From a virus, in the IMG/VR virus record IMGVR_UViG_3300008217_001450, positions 1 to 25,048 of that record: DNA of 25,048 nucleotides, one strand, 5' to 3'. Position numbers and translations under genes: made by a program. Position 1 is the first letter of the stretch. Each line of letters begins with the position of its first letter. The notes under the pieces are model-generated. The model had not been told where the DNA came from, made no database searches, and saw nothing but the letters and a program-made list of their open reading frames with translations. Of the stretch, positions 15,253-21,971 are shown one piece after another.

Positions 15253-16310
15253 TCGTCAAGCTCCATCTCTTCAATGATAGCAAGCTTCTCTACTTCTGTA
15301 TCAGAAGCACAGAAAGGCAAGAACGAGCATGTACGAAAGTACCTGTTACAACTATGTGTGTACATGGGTGCATTTAGAATGTTGTCAAACCATTTAGCTT
15401 CTTCTTCGACAGTCGTGATGAACCAATTCGCCCATTTAACCATATGCATATGTGATCGTGGGACTTGTTCTCGTCTGATCCCTTCCGATGGAATCTTACC
15501 AATAGGAATACGCATTCCACTGACTAATGCTTGTTGGCAAAGTAGTCCAGTGAAAGTTTGGGAGGCAAGACAATACCCAGTGATTTGGTGACTAAGTATC
15601 CATTGTGCTAGCCAACTATCACTGAGTACTGCTCCTGTCTTCTCTTCAATGATGATTAGATTGTCTCGATTCCAATGTAGTCCATCGAGTTTACCTATGA
15701 AGCGACAAATAAGTTCTCGAACTTCATTATTCATCTTGTAATGAATAGTTACGACAACATCGAATGCAATTTCAATGCCTACATCACTGTTTGGATCTTT
15801 ATTGTCTCGTACCCAGATAGGATAACGAGTCATGTCATAGGCATCGATATATGCTATGAGACTTTCAGAGATATTAGATATTGTTCTCTTTTTATCTACA
15901 ATGTCATCGTAGAAGTCACATGATTCAAGAGCTTCAATAGTGAAATTGATTGCATTGGTTCTATCTGTTGCAGTCTTAGACAAGGTACTGTGCATCCTGT
16001 CGAATCGTTCTTCTCCAAATAGCCTGATACCATGCTTTTCTGCAATAGCTTGTTGTACTTTTCCTTCCGTTTGGTATGTCTTTAGTTGATACCAACGTAC
16101 AGCCGCGAAGGCTTCATGCGAAGCTGACCCAGCTTCCAATGCCATTGCTCTAGCATTTCCAGGCATTCGTTTATGATGCGAATAGCGTAGAATGCCCCAT
16201 GTCGGACAAGTATTAATCGCTGAAAGTTTAGTATGATCGTGAGCTGGGAGATGCGCGTCTTCGTGATTTGCCATTCTTGTTTCAAGAGATAGAAGTTCAA
16301 ATTCACTCAT
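15231..16310 (-). CDS. PD-(D/E)XK nuclease of RecB/Cas4 type with probable Fe-S cluster
   Basis: 359 residues. The N-terminal LSAINTCPTWGILRY (29-43) is the usual opening of RecB/Cas4-type exonucleases. Catalytic positions are readable: His65 in SASHEAF, Asp209 in GKLDG, Glu222-x-Lys224 in IIEEKTG, and Gln242 with Tyr246 in HQITGY. Cys35 plus Cys321, Cys328 and Cys334 near the C-terminus match the four-cysteine Fe-S arrangement of AddB/Cas4 nucleases. It would resect DNA ends for the Sak4-like recombinase next door. The start overlaps the upstream 73-aa stop in TAATG. All key residues are present, so activity is expected. Confidence 0.88.
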   Translation of the reverse strand: MSEFELLSLETRMANHEDAHLPAHDHTKLSAINTCPTWGILRYSHHKRMPGNARAMALEAGSASHEAFAAVRWYQLKTYQTEGKVQQAIAEKHGIRLFGEERFDRMHSTLSKTATDRTNAINFTIEALESCDFYDDIVDKKRTISNISESLIAYIDAYDMTRYPIWVRDNKDPNSDVGIEIAFDVVVTIHYKMNNEVRELICRFIGKLDGLHWNRDNLIIIEEKTGAVLSDSWLAQWILSHQITGYCLASQTFTGLLCQQALVSGMRIPIGKIPSEGIRREQVPRSHMHMVKWANWFITTVEEEAKWFDNILNAPMYTHSCNRYFRTCSFLPFCASDTEVEKLAIIEEMELDEWSPLHD

Positions 16311-16531
16311 TAGCCTTCCCTTATCTTCTTTAATTCATCAACTGCATTGGCAGCAACTTCGATTGTACCACCCAAAGACATGATAAGATCAATTGTTCTA
16401 TTTTGGATCTCAGCTAGGGTTGATGTCTCTTGGCTTTGAGCACTGATATGTTCTCCTATTGCTTCAAGAACTACAAGTAATTCAGGCTCGACCTTTCCTT
16501 TTAGGCGTTCTCGAATCTCTCTTGCTTTCAT
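16310..16531 (-). CDS. Small helical protein of unknown function
   Basis: 73 residues; AGGA lies 11 nt before ATG 16531 and the stop overlaps the nuclease start (TAATG). The protein is almost wholly helical. It has a basic N-terminus (MKAREIRERLKGK), then a heptad-like stretch from residue 18 to 50 and a Gly-Gly break (MSLGGTIEV), and ends in a charged helix. This looks like a short coiled-coil or oligomerisation module. It may assist the nuclease with which it is coupled, but nothing in the sequence gives a function. Confidence 0.65.
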   Translation of the reverse strand: MKAREIRERLKGKVEPELLVVLEAIGEHISAQSQETSTLAEIQNRTIDLIMSLGGTIEVAANAVDELKKIREG

Positions 16532-16546
16532 TTGTTTGTAAGTCCT

Positions 16547-16798
16547 TTACTTTTGGGGAGGAACTTGTTTGCAGATTTTTTTATTGTTTATCAAATTCAT
16601 TGTTTTACATTTTCTTTTGGTAACTACACTTAGTGCTTTATCTCCCAATGTTTGTTCGTCTTCTAATATTTGTCTGACGTCATAGGTTGTGATAGTATAA
16701 TTTATATAACTTATTGGTCCAGGGAATGAGATGGGTAATATTGCACAATTGTTTACAAGTAGGAGGAGTATTATAAGTATAAAATTAGACTTTTTCAA
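16547..16798 (-). CDS. Small exported or lipoprotein-like protein
   Basis: 83 residues from a TTG start at 16798 (no ATG is available before the signal sequence; GAGG lies 11 nt upstream). The N-terminus MKKSNFILIILLLLVNNC is a classic signal peptide, with Cys18 where a lipobox Cys would be, although NN at -2/-1 is not canonical. The mature part has ITTYDVRQILEDEQTLGDKALSV, then two cysteines at KCKT and ICKQ that could form a disulfide. It resembles, from memory, short exported proteins of marine Alphaproteobacteria with a T-x-x-D-x-x-x-S and paired-Cys pattern. It is strongly AT-rich compared with its neighbours, suggesting separate acquisition. Envelope modification or superinfection exclusion are possible roles. 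Confidence 0.7.
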   Translation of the reverse strand: MKKSNFILIILLLLVNNCAILPISFPGPISYINYTITTYDVRQILEDEQTLGDKALSVVTKRKCKTMNLINNKKICKQVPPQK

Positions 16799-16801
16799 GG
16801 T

Positions 16802-17089
16802 CTAAATTGCCTCAATTTCTAGTTCAATAGCACGAAGCTTTGTGCTACGGTTCTCAAGTTTTTCTACTGCAAGGTCAGCTCTTTTAAGTTCCTTCTGGAA
16901 CATTTCGAGTGCCTTTTCCCATTGCTTTTCTAGATTTTCTTTTCTGGCTTCAGCTTGCATAAGTGAAAGTTCTTCGTAGACTTTGACAGGGGCAAGTCGT
17001 CTTTCACGAATGTTTACTAACAGTCCTTCTCGCTCTTCTGGGCTCATCTTGGTGAGATCAGCGAGAGCGATAGGACTGTCAGCTTTCAT
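16802..17089 (-). CDS. Coiled-coil protein of unknown function
   Basis: 95 residues. ATG 17089 overlaps the stop of the 158-aa gene (ATGA), so the two are translationally coupled. After a short N-terminal segment with MSPEEREGLLVNIRERR, residues about 38-93 form a long, highly charged helix rich in Glu, Lys and Leu with heptad-like spacing, a likely coiled coil. It has no enzymatic motif. The protein is probably an oligomer or a partner of the 158-aa protein before it, which also has a long helical part. The function is unknown. Confidence 0.72.
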   Translation of the reverse strand: MKADSPIALADLTKMSPEEREGLLVNIRERRLAPVKVYEELSLMQAEARKENLEKQWEKALEMFQKELKRADLAVEKLENRSTKLRAIELEIEAI

Positions 17090-17562
17090 TCTACGAGTTC
17101 CACTTCATAATATGTATTTCCACGTTTTGGTTTAGTAGCTTTCTTTAATGCTTTATCGACGACAGATTTTTCCACCCCCAGGCGAGCTAATTCCGTAGTT
17201 AAGTCAACGACAAGGGTAGAAGTACCATCTTGATTACGTTTCTTTACAAATCTGAACACGTCATTTTCGTGAATAGTGACTGTTGTACCGGCTAGACCTT
17301 CTGCGTCTAAGCCTAGTCCTTCTGCTGATTTATCAAGGGCCTTCTTAGCCTTATCGAATAGTTTCTTGTATTTAGAATGAAGAGCAGAGACAAGAATATA
17401 GTCTGTCATAGCTGCATGAGCAGTGAATTGCTTCTCTACTAGTTCATTCTCTTTGGATTGTGTTGTAAATAGTTTCTCGAAGGCGTCACGGACATATTCG
17501 ACAGGTGCAACCACCTTATCTTGCATATCAAGGAGTTCAATGCGTATTTGTTTGCTATTCAT
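17086..17562 (-). CDS. Conserved-looking phage protein of unknown function
   Basis: 158 residues. The start overlaps the previous stop by 8 bp (ATGAATAG). The first 100 residues are helical and lysine-rich, including KYKKLFDKAKKALDKS. The remainder has beta-type segments TTVTIHENDVFRFVKKRNQDGTSTLVVDL and ends with KPKRGNTYYEVELVE. The basic helix followed by a small beta region suggests a nucleic-acid-associated protein, but no family is recognised. Upstream is the DUF932-like gene and downstream the coiled-coil protein, so it belongs to the early recombination unit transcribed from 18828. Confidence 0.72.
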   Translation of the reverse strand: MNSKQIRIELLDMQDKVVAPVEYVRDAFEKLFTTQSKENELVEKQFTAHAAMTDYILVSALHSKYKKLFDKAKKALDKSAEGLGLDAEGLAGTTVTIHENDVFRFVKKRNQDGTSTLVVDLTTELARLGVEKSVVDKALKKATKPKRGNTYYEVELVE

Positions 17563-17851
17563 TGCGATTACCGGAGTTTTCTGCGTTGTAGAATGATATG
17601 GCTTTAACGGAATTCATTGCTTTCCAGCCATGACGACGCATGAATTCTTCGACAACCGCTTTGATGCTATTACCTTCGACTCTAACACTACTATATCGAC
17701 TATCCCCGATGGAATATTCGATATCAACACCTTCACCATTAGTGGTTCCAGAGATTCTAATGTTAAAGTCAAAGTAAGCGATTTCATCTATTTTTGATAG
17801 CTGTTCGCAGACATACTTCGACTGATCGATGATTGTATCATGGAATGTCAT
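17555..17851 (-). CDS. Small protein of unknown function
   Basis: 98 residues; ATG 17851 has AAGGGG 7 nt upstream. The sequence shows a helical N-terminus (TIIDQSKYVCEQLSKIDEI), a beta region (YFDFNIRISGTTNGEGVDIEYSI), a further strand and helix (SIKAVVEEFMRRHGW), and a final strand. It looks like a small alpha/beta domain; the acidic beta part and terminal helix do not match a family that I know. It lies just downstream of the DUF932-like gene and overlaps the 158-aa gene by 8 bp. Confidence 0.7.
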   Translation of the reverse strand: MTFHDTIIDQSKYVCEQLSKIDEIAYFDFNIRISGTTNGEGVDIEYSIGDSRYSSVRVEGNSIKAVVEEFMRRHGWKAMNSVKAISFYNAENSGNRNE

Positions 17852-17876
17852 TGTCTTTCCCCTTTATTGAGTAGAA

Positions 17877-18764
17877 TTAAGCCGCTAGCTTCTCAAACTC
17901 CTCTGTATTGAGCCACGAACGCACTTGTTGTTCTCTATTATGTAGTGTTGATGCTTGATGGTCTGTATCTGTTTGTCTAACGGAGAAATCTCCATCAGCA
18001 ACGGTGGCATAACTGGTAGCTGCGCTGTATAATGCCCATACAGTGCGTCCGTGGGTCTCACATTCTATTCTAAATCGTCGCATAAGTTGTTCAACGCGAC
18101 GTTCTGATACATTGGGCATTGCTTTGAAACAAATTTCGGCATCTTCATCACAGATAGTTTTTCCTACCCAATGTTTCCATTGATCTGCCTGTTTATAGAA
18201 GATATTGATGGACTTGCGAAGTTTATCTGTAAGTTTAGGAATCTGTAGTCCAGAAGTATGACGTAGTACTGTCATATCGTATACTCCTGACACCATTCCA
18301 TTTGTACAGAAGAAGTCGATAGCTCCGTGGTAAAACTTGAAAGATGATGTGCCATCATACCCATTAATAACGATAGCTCGAAAGGCGATATCGCTTCGTT
18401 TTGACCCGATATCTGCACGGATTGATGGGAAGACATAATCTCTGAAGCATGTACCTCCCAAGTATGAAATCCTGTCGGATCGTGAAACATCATTTAACTC
18501 CTCTGGTGTCAGAGTTTCCATGAATGTGTCTTCAATTCCTTCACACAATTCCTTATTGTGAAGTACTTTGTATTTTCTTCCGACAAGACCGATAGATTGT
18601 GGTGATCCATTCCACATACGAACTATGTGTTTATGGTTAGCATCTTCGTAGTAAGAGTCTTCCCCTTTAAAGAAGCAAGGTCGTTCCCATACGTCGAAGT
18701 ATAGGTCTGATTTGCTGTTAAAAGCTTTTGGTCTGTTGGGATGAAATGTAACGATGTTATTCAT
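17877..18764 (-). CDS. DUF932-like phage protein
   Basis: 295 residues; AAGGAG sits 6 nt before ATG 18764. The pattern of DUF932 phage/plasmid proteins is visible: an opening with VGRKYKVLHNKELCEGIED (about 61-79), RAIVINGYDGTSSFKFYHGAIDFFCTNGMV (128-157), then a helical part and LYSAATSYATV near residue 245. These proteins occur widely in phages and plasmids, often near recombination genes; some were called LGT_TIGR03299. Their biochemical role is not established. It is the first gene after the promoter at 18800-18828, so it is probably early and well expressed. The C-terminal RSWLNTEEFEKLA is a short helix typical of the group. Confidence 0.82.
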   Translation of the reverse strand: MNNIVTFHPNRPKAFNSKSDLYFDVWERPCFFKGEDSYYEDANHKHIVRMWNGSPQSIGLVGRKYKVLHNKELCEGIEDTFMETLTPEELNDVSRSDRISYLGGTCFRDYVFPSIRADIGSKRSDIAFRAIVINGYDGTSSFKFYHGAIDFFCTNGMVSGVYDMTVLRHTSGLQIPKLTDKLRKSINIFYKQADQWKHWVGKTICDEDAEICFKAMPNVSERRVEQLMRRFRIECETHGRTVWALYSAATSYATVADGDFSVRQTDTDHQASTLHNREQQVRSWLNTEEFEKLAA

Positions 18765-18799
18765 GTGTATCTCCTTAACCTTTATTGGCTAACAGCGAG

Positions 18800-18828
18800 A
18801 TTGTACCACCTGTTTTTATGTGTGTCAA
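18800..18828 (-). promoter_or_regulatory. Near-consensus sigma70-type promoter for the recombination unit
   Basis: On the minus strand TTGACA (18823-18828), a 17-bp spacer and TACAAT (18800-18805). The predicted start is near 18793, giving a leader of about 29 nt before ATG 18764, which includes AAGGAG. It directly follows a strong terminator. Confidence 0.85.
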
Positions 18829-18830
18829 GG

Positions 18831-18864
18831 CAAAAATGCCCCGGCATCGCTTGATACCGGGGCA
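18831..18864 (-). terminator. Rho-independent terminator after the HNH gene
   Basis: An 8-bp GC-rich stem (TGCCCCGG 18837-18844 with CCGGGGCA 18857-18864) with extra pairing in the loop is followed on the minus strand by TTTTTG. It ends the oxygenase/HNH unit and is only a few bases from the next -35 box. Confidence 0.88.
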
Positions 18865-18914
18865 AGGACAAACACAAGGAGGATGATTTATATTATTCCT
18901 TTCTTCCTGGGTTG

Positions 18915-19364
18915 TCAACCCCTGCTTTTGGAATGGTTTCTGCCTGTTGCAATTGCTGATATAGTTTCTCTCGAAACTCCATAAAGGATAGCAATTTCCT
19001 TTTGTGTTTTCCCTTCGTCAAGTAGTCTACGTATAGCGCGTACAACAATAATAGGAAGTCCATGACGGTCGCGCTCCTTCATATCATTCATATTGGCTTG
19101 ATGATCGCCCCAAGATAGATGATGAGGATTGCAGCAAATAAGATTGTCACAAGAGTGTAATACCATCTGGTCTTTTGTCTTTTTCTCCTCTTTAACCAAT
19201 GAAAGGACGTAGGCATACGCTGGATGGCGTTGCTTGTTGACAGTAAAGTAGGGGCGTCCATCTTTGGCGTTTGTCTTACTTGTCCAAGGCCAACAAACAT
19301 TTATGTCACCACCTTTCATGTCTATGTATTTGAATACATCAGTTGGTTTGTTTTCGCGTGGCAT
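18915..19364 (-). CDS. HNH endonuclease with C-terminal helix-turn-helix
   Basis: 149 residues. The HNH/zinc core is clear: CWPWTS at 24-29, then VLHSCDNLICCNPHHL (68-83), giving His70, Asn79 and His82 as the HNH residues with Cys24, Cys72 and Cys77/78 as zinc ligands, followed by NMNDMKERDRHG. Residues 118-140 (GKTQKEIAILYGVSRETIS) form a helix-turn-helix, typical of the DNA-recognition module of free-standing homing HNH enzymes. It overlaps the oxygenase gene by 26 bp and has only a weak AGAAG ribosome-binding site. Its position as the last gene before a terminator fits a mobile insertion. Confidence 0.9.
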   Translation of the reverse strand: MPRENKPTDVFKYIDMKGGDINVCWPWTSKTNAKDGRPYFTVNKQRHPAYAYVLSLVKEEKKTKDQMVLHSCDNLICCNPHHLSWGDHQANMNDMKERDRHGLPIIVVRAIRRLLDEGKTQKEIAILYGVSRETISAIATGRNHSKSRG

Positions 19365-19941
19365 CTTCTTCTATCATAACAAAGTTAACTGAAAAGCTGC
19401 GACGTTCCCCAGTTATCTTACCAATGGGATATACTTGATGTTGTAGATACCATGGAAAGACATAAAAGTCACCAACTTTTGGTGCGATAACATGTGGAAC
19501 ATGAGGATAACTTCCAGAATAGAACGATAACTTGCCTTTTACTTTGTCTTCTTCGGCATAGTTATCGGGTAGTTTTAAGAATCCAACCGATGACATGACA
19601 CATTCAGTGTGCCAATGCAATGGATTGAACTCATGAGGCTCTAACATGCGATTAAACCAAGCATTGGCAACTACAATCCGTGGTATGATGTGCTTGATCT
19701 CTGGTTTATTGCTTAAATCAGTTGCTAGATGCTCTTTAGCAGCATCAGTGAGGAATTTACCGTGCTTCTCGATTATTTCTACTTGGACTTTGTTTTGTTG
19801 ATCTATTCGACCGACTAAATGGGCACTATGATCTTCATTAGCAACCTCACAATTTTTATTGAAGTCGTTGAGTAGTTCATTGGGTAATTCAAAGCAACTG
19901 ATAAGTGTCCCAATACGTTGGTGGTATTTAAGACTATCCAT
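19339..19941 (-). CDS. 2-oxoglutarate/Fe(II)-dependent oxygenase-like protein
   Basis: 200 residues. The metal and substrate residues of phage 2OG-Fe(II) oxygenases are readable: FNPLHWHTE with His111-x-Glu113 (His109 nearby), followed by a VGFLKLPDN strand, then GDFYVFPWYLQHQVYP with distal His168 and ERRSFSVNF with Arg180/181 for 2-oxoglutarate. The HxE rather than HxD pair is seen in part of the family. Such genes are common in aquatic phages, where they may hydroxylate proteins or modified bases, but no substrate can be named here. It is transcribed with the 69-aa gene and overlaps the HNH gene by 26 bp. Confidence 0.85.
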   Translation of the reverse strand: MDSLKYHQRIGTLISCFELPNELLNDFNKNCEVANEDHSAHLVGRIDQQNKVQVEIIEKHGKFLTDAAKEHLATDLSNKPEIKHIIPRIVVANAWFNRMLEPHEFNPLHWHTECVMSSVGFLKLPDNYAEEDKVKGKLSFYSGSYPHVPHVIAPKVGDFYVFPWYLQHQVYPIGKITGERRSFSVNFVMIEEDATRKQTN

Positions 19942-19952
19942 TAGCTTTTTAC

Positions 19953-20162
19953 TTACTCCTTTATATCTAGTATGGATTCGGTGCCATCTTCATGCCATGT
20001 TACACGATTTATGGCACCATTGTCAAGTAATTGTATGAACGTTCCTAATGTGAAGTCCTTATTTGCCATGAGCCATAGACGCCAAGCTGGTTTTATGTAC
20101 TCAATACGTAGTTGCCGTGCTGGACTAGGCAATTCAAATCTTAGAGGAAATGGTCTTTCCAT
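19953..20162 (-). CDS. Small protein of unknown function
   Basis: 69 residues; GGA lies about 8 nt before ATG 20162, and the start overlaps the 57-aa gene by 22 bp. The N-terminus is proline/basic (MERPFPLRFELPSPARQLRIEY); the middle holds a Trp-rich segment (PAWRLWLMANKDFTLGTFIQLLDNG) and the end is beta-like (INRVTWHEDGTESILDI). No motif is recognised. It directly precedes the oxygenase gene and could be a partner of it. Confidence 0.62.
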   Translation of the reverse strand: MERPFPLRFELPSPARQLRIEYIKPAWRLWLMANKDFTLGTFIQLLDNGAINRVTWHEDGTESILDIKE

Positions 20163-20314
20163 TTTTTATTCCATTTCTTTTGGTCAAAGTTGTCAAAGTC
20201 ACGTTTGAGCCAAGTTCCGAGTGAGTAGAACATAGCAAGGCGAATTGACTCTGTTAAATCTGTGTCTTCGAGTATTGTATCTGTCAGATACTCGTAGTGT
20301 TGTTTTGTAAACAT
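20141..20314 (-). CDS. 57-aa basic helical protein coupled to a membrane microprotein
   Basis: 57 residues from ATG 20314, with GGAG 7 nt upstream. The ATG overlaps the stop of the 22-aa gene (TAATG) and the end overlaps the 69-aa gene by 22 bp. The protein opens MFTKQHYEYLTDTILEDT and then has RLAMFYSLGTWLKRDFDNF and a Lys/Trp-rich end (KKWNKKWKDHFL). It is helical and amphipathic, with no family recognised. The strong ribosome-binding site and stop-start coupling on both sides support expression. Confidence 0.65.
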   Translation of the reverse strand: MFTKQHYEYLTDTILEDTDLTESIRLAMFYSLGTWLKRDFDNFDQKKWNKKWKDHFL

Positions 20315-20382
20315 TAGTATACTCCAAATAGGGGGAATATTATTATATATATGATTGCTAATGCAATTAAACCTTCAACCAT
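20314..20382 (-). CDS. 22-aa single-span membrane microprotein
   Basis: The frame ATG 20382 to TAA 20314-20316 encodes MVEGLIALAIIYIIIFPLFG followed by VY. AGGA lies 7 nt before the ATG. The protein is essentially one transmembrane helix (residues 5-20), and its stop overlaps the next start as TAATG. Small size makes chance occurrence possible, but three independent signs (a good ribosome-binding site, a clean hydrophobic span and the stop-start overlap) point to a real gene. Functions of such phage peptides include membrane depolarisation, holin-like pores and inhibition of membrane enzymes; none can be chosen here. Confidence 0.55.
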   Translation of the reverse strand: MVEGLIALAIIYIIIFPLFGVY

Positions 20383-20427
20383 GATTAATTCCTATTTTCG
20401 CACAGACAAGGCTGGAAATACCAGTCG

Positions 20428-20482
20428 AAATAAAAATGGCAGTAGCCCTTGGGATTCAATACCCATAGGGTCTACTGCCATT
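20428..20482 (-). terminator. Strong rho-independent terminator after the NADAR/bL12 operon
   Basis: Perfect 11-bp arms (20435-20445 with 20472-20482) with further pairing inside the loop (CCCT with AGGG, and TGGG with CCCA). On the minus strand it is followed by a T-rich TTTTTATTTC run. It closes the 22378-20550 operon; nothing else is seen between 20383 and 20549 apart from a small CTGG-N5-CCAG dyad. Confidence 0.88.
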
Positions 20483-20549
20483 CCTTTGTGACTTGCGGTT
20501 CCCCAGTCCCGCGCCTTTGGCCTTACAGCGTGGAGAATTAGCGTCGTTG

Positions 20550-21059
20550 TTAGCCAGTTGCAGCTTTGGCTTTGGCTTGGCGATTCTGTTCCGCCCTAGC
20601 CTTGATTCCACCATACGTTAACTGATCGAGTATTTTACTTATATCATCATGTGCGCGTACCCGGGTAACAAATATAATTGCTGCTGTCCTCATGCGATTC
20701 TTGAGTCCATCAACAAAGTTTTGTTGATCCTCGAGTTGCTGGTCGAATGCTATTTCATCATTGATGTGTGGATCATCCGCGTTGGACGTTCCAAACCATG
20801 TATCTTGTGTGTATGACTCACCTATGACGCCTTTACTCGCCATACGTTGCAGCTTACGTTCTGCACTAGGCAGTAAATCCTCTCCAAGATAGATGAGCTG
20901 CCGTTCCATTGCTCCAGCACTTCCATAGTGCTCTCCTCTTGCGAGCCATGCGTCCTCGCAATTTAGTTCCGTGAGTATTACAATTTCTTTTGCTCTGACG
21001 AGCTTTTCATCATCTTCTTCGACGACTATATCAGTTAGGAATTGGTTCAGGTCAAACAT
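20550..21059 (-). CDS. Protein of unknown function
   Basis: 169 residues; AAGGAG is 6 nt before ATG 21059. The N-terminus is acidic (FLTDIVVEEDDEKLVRAKEI), followed by helices with LNCEDAWLARGEHYGSAGAMERQLIYLGEDLLPSAERKL. The C-terminal half, from about residue 110, is helical with GLKNRMRTAAIIFVTRVRAHDDISKIL, and the tail is Ala/Lys-rich (ARAEQNRQAKAKAATG). No family is recognised. It is the last gene of the NADAR/bL12-like operon and is followed by a strong terminator, so it probably belongs to the same functional set. Confidence 0.75.
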   Translation of the reverse strand: MFDLNQFLTDIVVEEDDEKLVRAKEIVILTELNCEDAWLARGEHYGSAGAMERQLIYLGEDLLPSAERKLQRMASKGVIGESYTQDTWFGTSNADDPHINDEIAFDQQLEDQQNFVDGLKNRMRTAAIIFVTRVRAHDDISKILDQLTYGGIKARAEQNRQAKAKAATG

Positions 21060-21075
21060 GTTGTGTCTCCTTGTG

Positions 21076-21348
21076 TTAAGTAAAGATTGTTAATGGTTGT
21101 TGTCTCATGTATTTGCCTTTTATGTCCTCGATTGTGAGTTCGTTGTGTAGTATTCTATGTTCTTTGGCATCTTTTTCTGCTTCCCACATTTCTAACTCAG
21201 TGGGTTCTCGCCTTGGAATTGGTAGATCACGACTTCTTATCTCATGTCGCAACCATTCCGGTAGTTCCTCAAATCCCAATTCGTCATACTCTGCTAGGTA
21301 AGACATAACTTCCTCCGTGCTTATGTAAGGGCAAAGCTTGTTTCCCAT
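21076..21348 (-). CDS. Acidic protein of unknown function
   Basis: 90 residues; AAGGAG with 8 nt to ATG 21348. The protein is acidic, helical and proline-containing (LGFEELPEWLRHEIRSRDLPIPRREPTELEMWEAEKDAKE) with one Cys at residue 6 and no transmembrane segment. The C-terminus, TIEDIKGKYMRQQPLTIF, is a helix and a strand. The sequence resembles no family that I know. Operon position between two other unknown genes suggests a shared role. Confidence 0.7.
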   Translation of the reverse strand: MGNKLCPYISTEEVMSYLAEYDELGFEELPEWLRHEIRSRDLPIPRREPTELEMWEAEKDAKEHRILHNELTIEDIKGKYMRQQPLTIFT

Positions 21349-21402
21349 GAGTCTGACTCCTTATAAACACCAAAAAGATTTTACCACCCACAACCGAGGA
21401 CA

Positions 21403-21624
21403 TTAGTCTCTCTCCTCATCAAGATGTACGGTGATCTTACGTGCTATGCTGCCTTCATCAGTGTATGTCTTAATCATGGCATCTACTCGTTGTCCTACAG
21501 TCATCTCTCCTCTGACAATAGGAGTATCATGCACTTTAACTACTTCAACTAAGACATTACCAATGATGTCCATTGGGCCGTCACGATTGTACTTAGGGCG
21601 AGTAACCTTGTCGAGCTTAACCAT
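21403..21624 (-). CDS. Small beta-rich protein of unknown function
   Basis: 73 residues; GGAG with 8 nt to ATG 21624. The sequence has a basic N-terminus (KLDKVTRPKYNRDGP), then beta-like stretches DIIGNVLVEVVKVHDTPIVRGEMTVGQRVDAMI, and it ends in an acidic tail (HLDEERD). The layout of alternating hydrophobics and short turns suggests a small OB- or SH3-like domain, without identifiable motif. It lies 29 bp downstream of the bL12-like gene in the same operon. Confidence 0.7.
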   Translation of the reverse strand: MVKLDKVTRPKYNRDGPMDIIGNVLVEVVKVHDTPIVRGEMTVGQRVDAMIKTYTDEGSIARKITVHLDEERD

Positions 21625-21653
21625 TACAACATCTCCATTATTACGTTTGTGTA

Positions 21654-21971
21654 TTACTTTAATCTATAATCCCTCATATCATAGATGTCCGATTGGTTGT
21701 CGATTAACTCAACCTTAAGGAATGAGAACAACCAATAGTCATCGCCGTACCTATCGACGAATCGTGAGTAGTAAGTCCAACGTCCAAACTGTTCGAACGT
21801 CATGTGCAACTCGATTTGCGACTGAATTGCTGCTTCGGCTATATCCTTGGCTTCCTTTAATCCTATGCCAAAGATGTCACGTATAAACCTAACAGTCTCC
21901 ACTTTGCCTCCTTCATTTCTTGGGTCTAAGCACTCGGGACATGTAAATCTAATCTTGAGATAACTATTCAT
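21654..21971 (-). CDS. Ribosomal protein bL12 C-terminal-like protein
   Basis: 105 residues. Residues 23-47 (KVETVRFIRDIFGIGLKEAK, then DIAEA) match the conserved factor-binding helices of bacterial L7/L12, where the E. coli sequence is [20 protein letters not shown]. A CPEC pair (Cys11, Cys14) precedes it, possibly with a metal site. The rest is Tyr/Trp-rich (RWTYYSRFVDRYGDDYWLF). The N-terminal dimerisation domain of cellular L12 is absent, so it cannot replace the ribosomal protein directly. bL12-like genes are known in aquatic phages. It could bind translation factors or the ribosome, or simply reuse the fold. The ATG overlaps the NADAR stop (ATGA). Confidence 0.75.
   Translation of the reverse strand: MNSYLKIRFTCPECLDPRNEGGKVETVRFIRDIFGIGLKEAKDIAEAAIQSQIELHMTFEQFGRWTYYSRFVDRYGDDYWLFSFLKVELIDNQSDIYDMRDYRLK

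Noticed and set aside
20168-20196. Minus-strand TTGACA-17 bp-TGGAAT as a promoter for the 69-aa and oxygenase genes.
   Set aside because: The -10 is poor, it lies within a coding sequence, and the implied transcript would start at the ATG itself.
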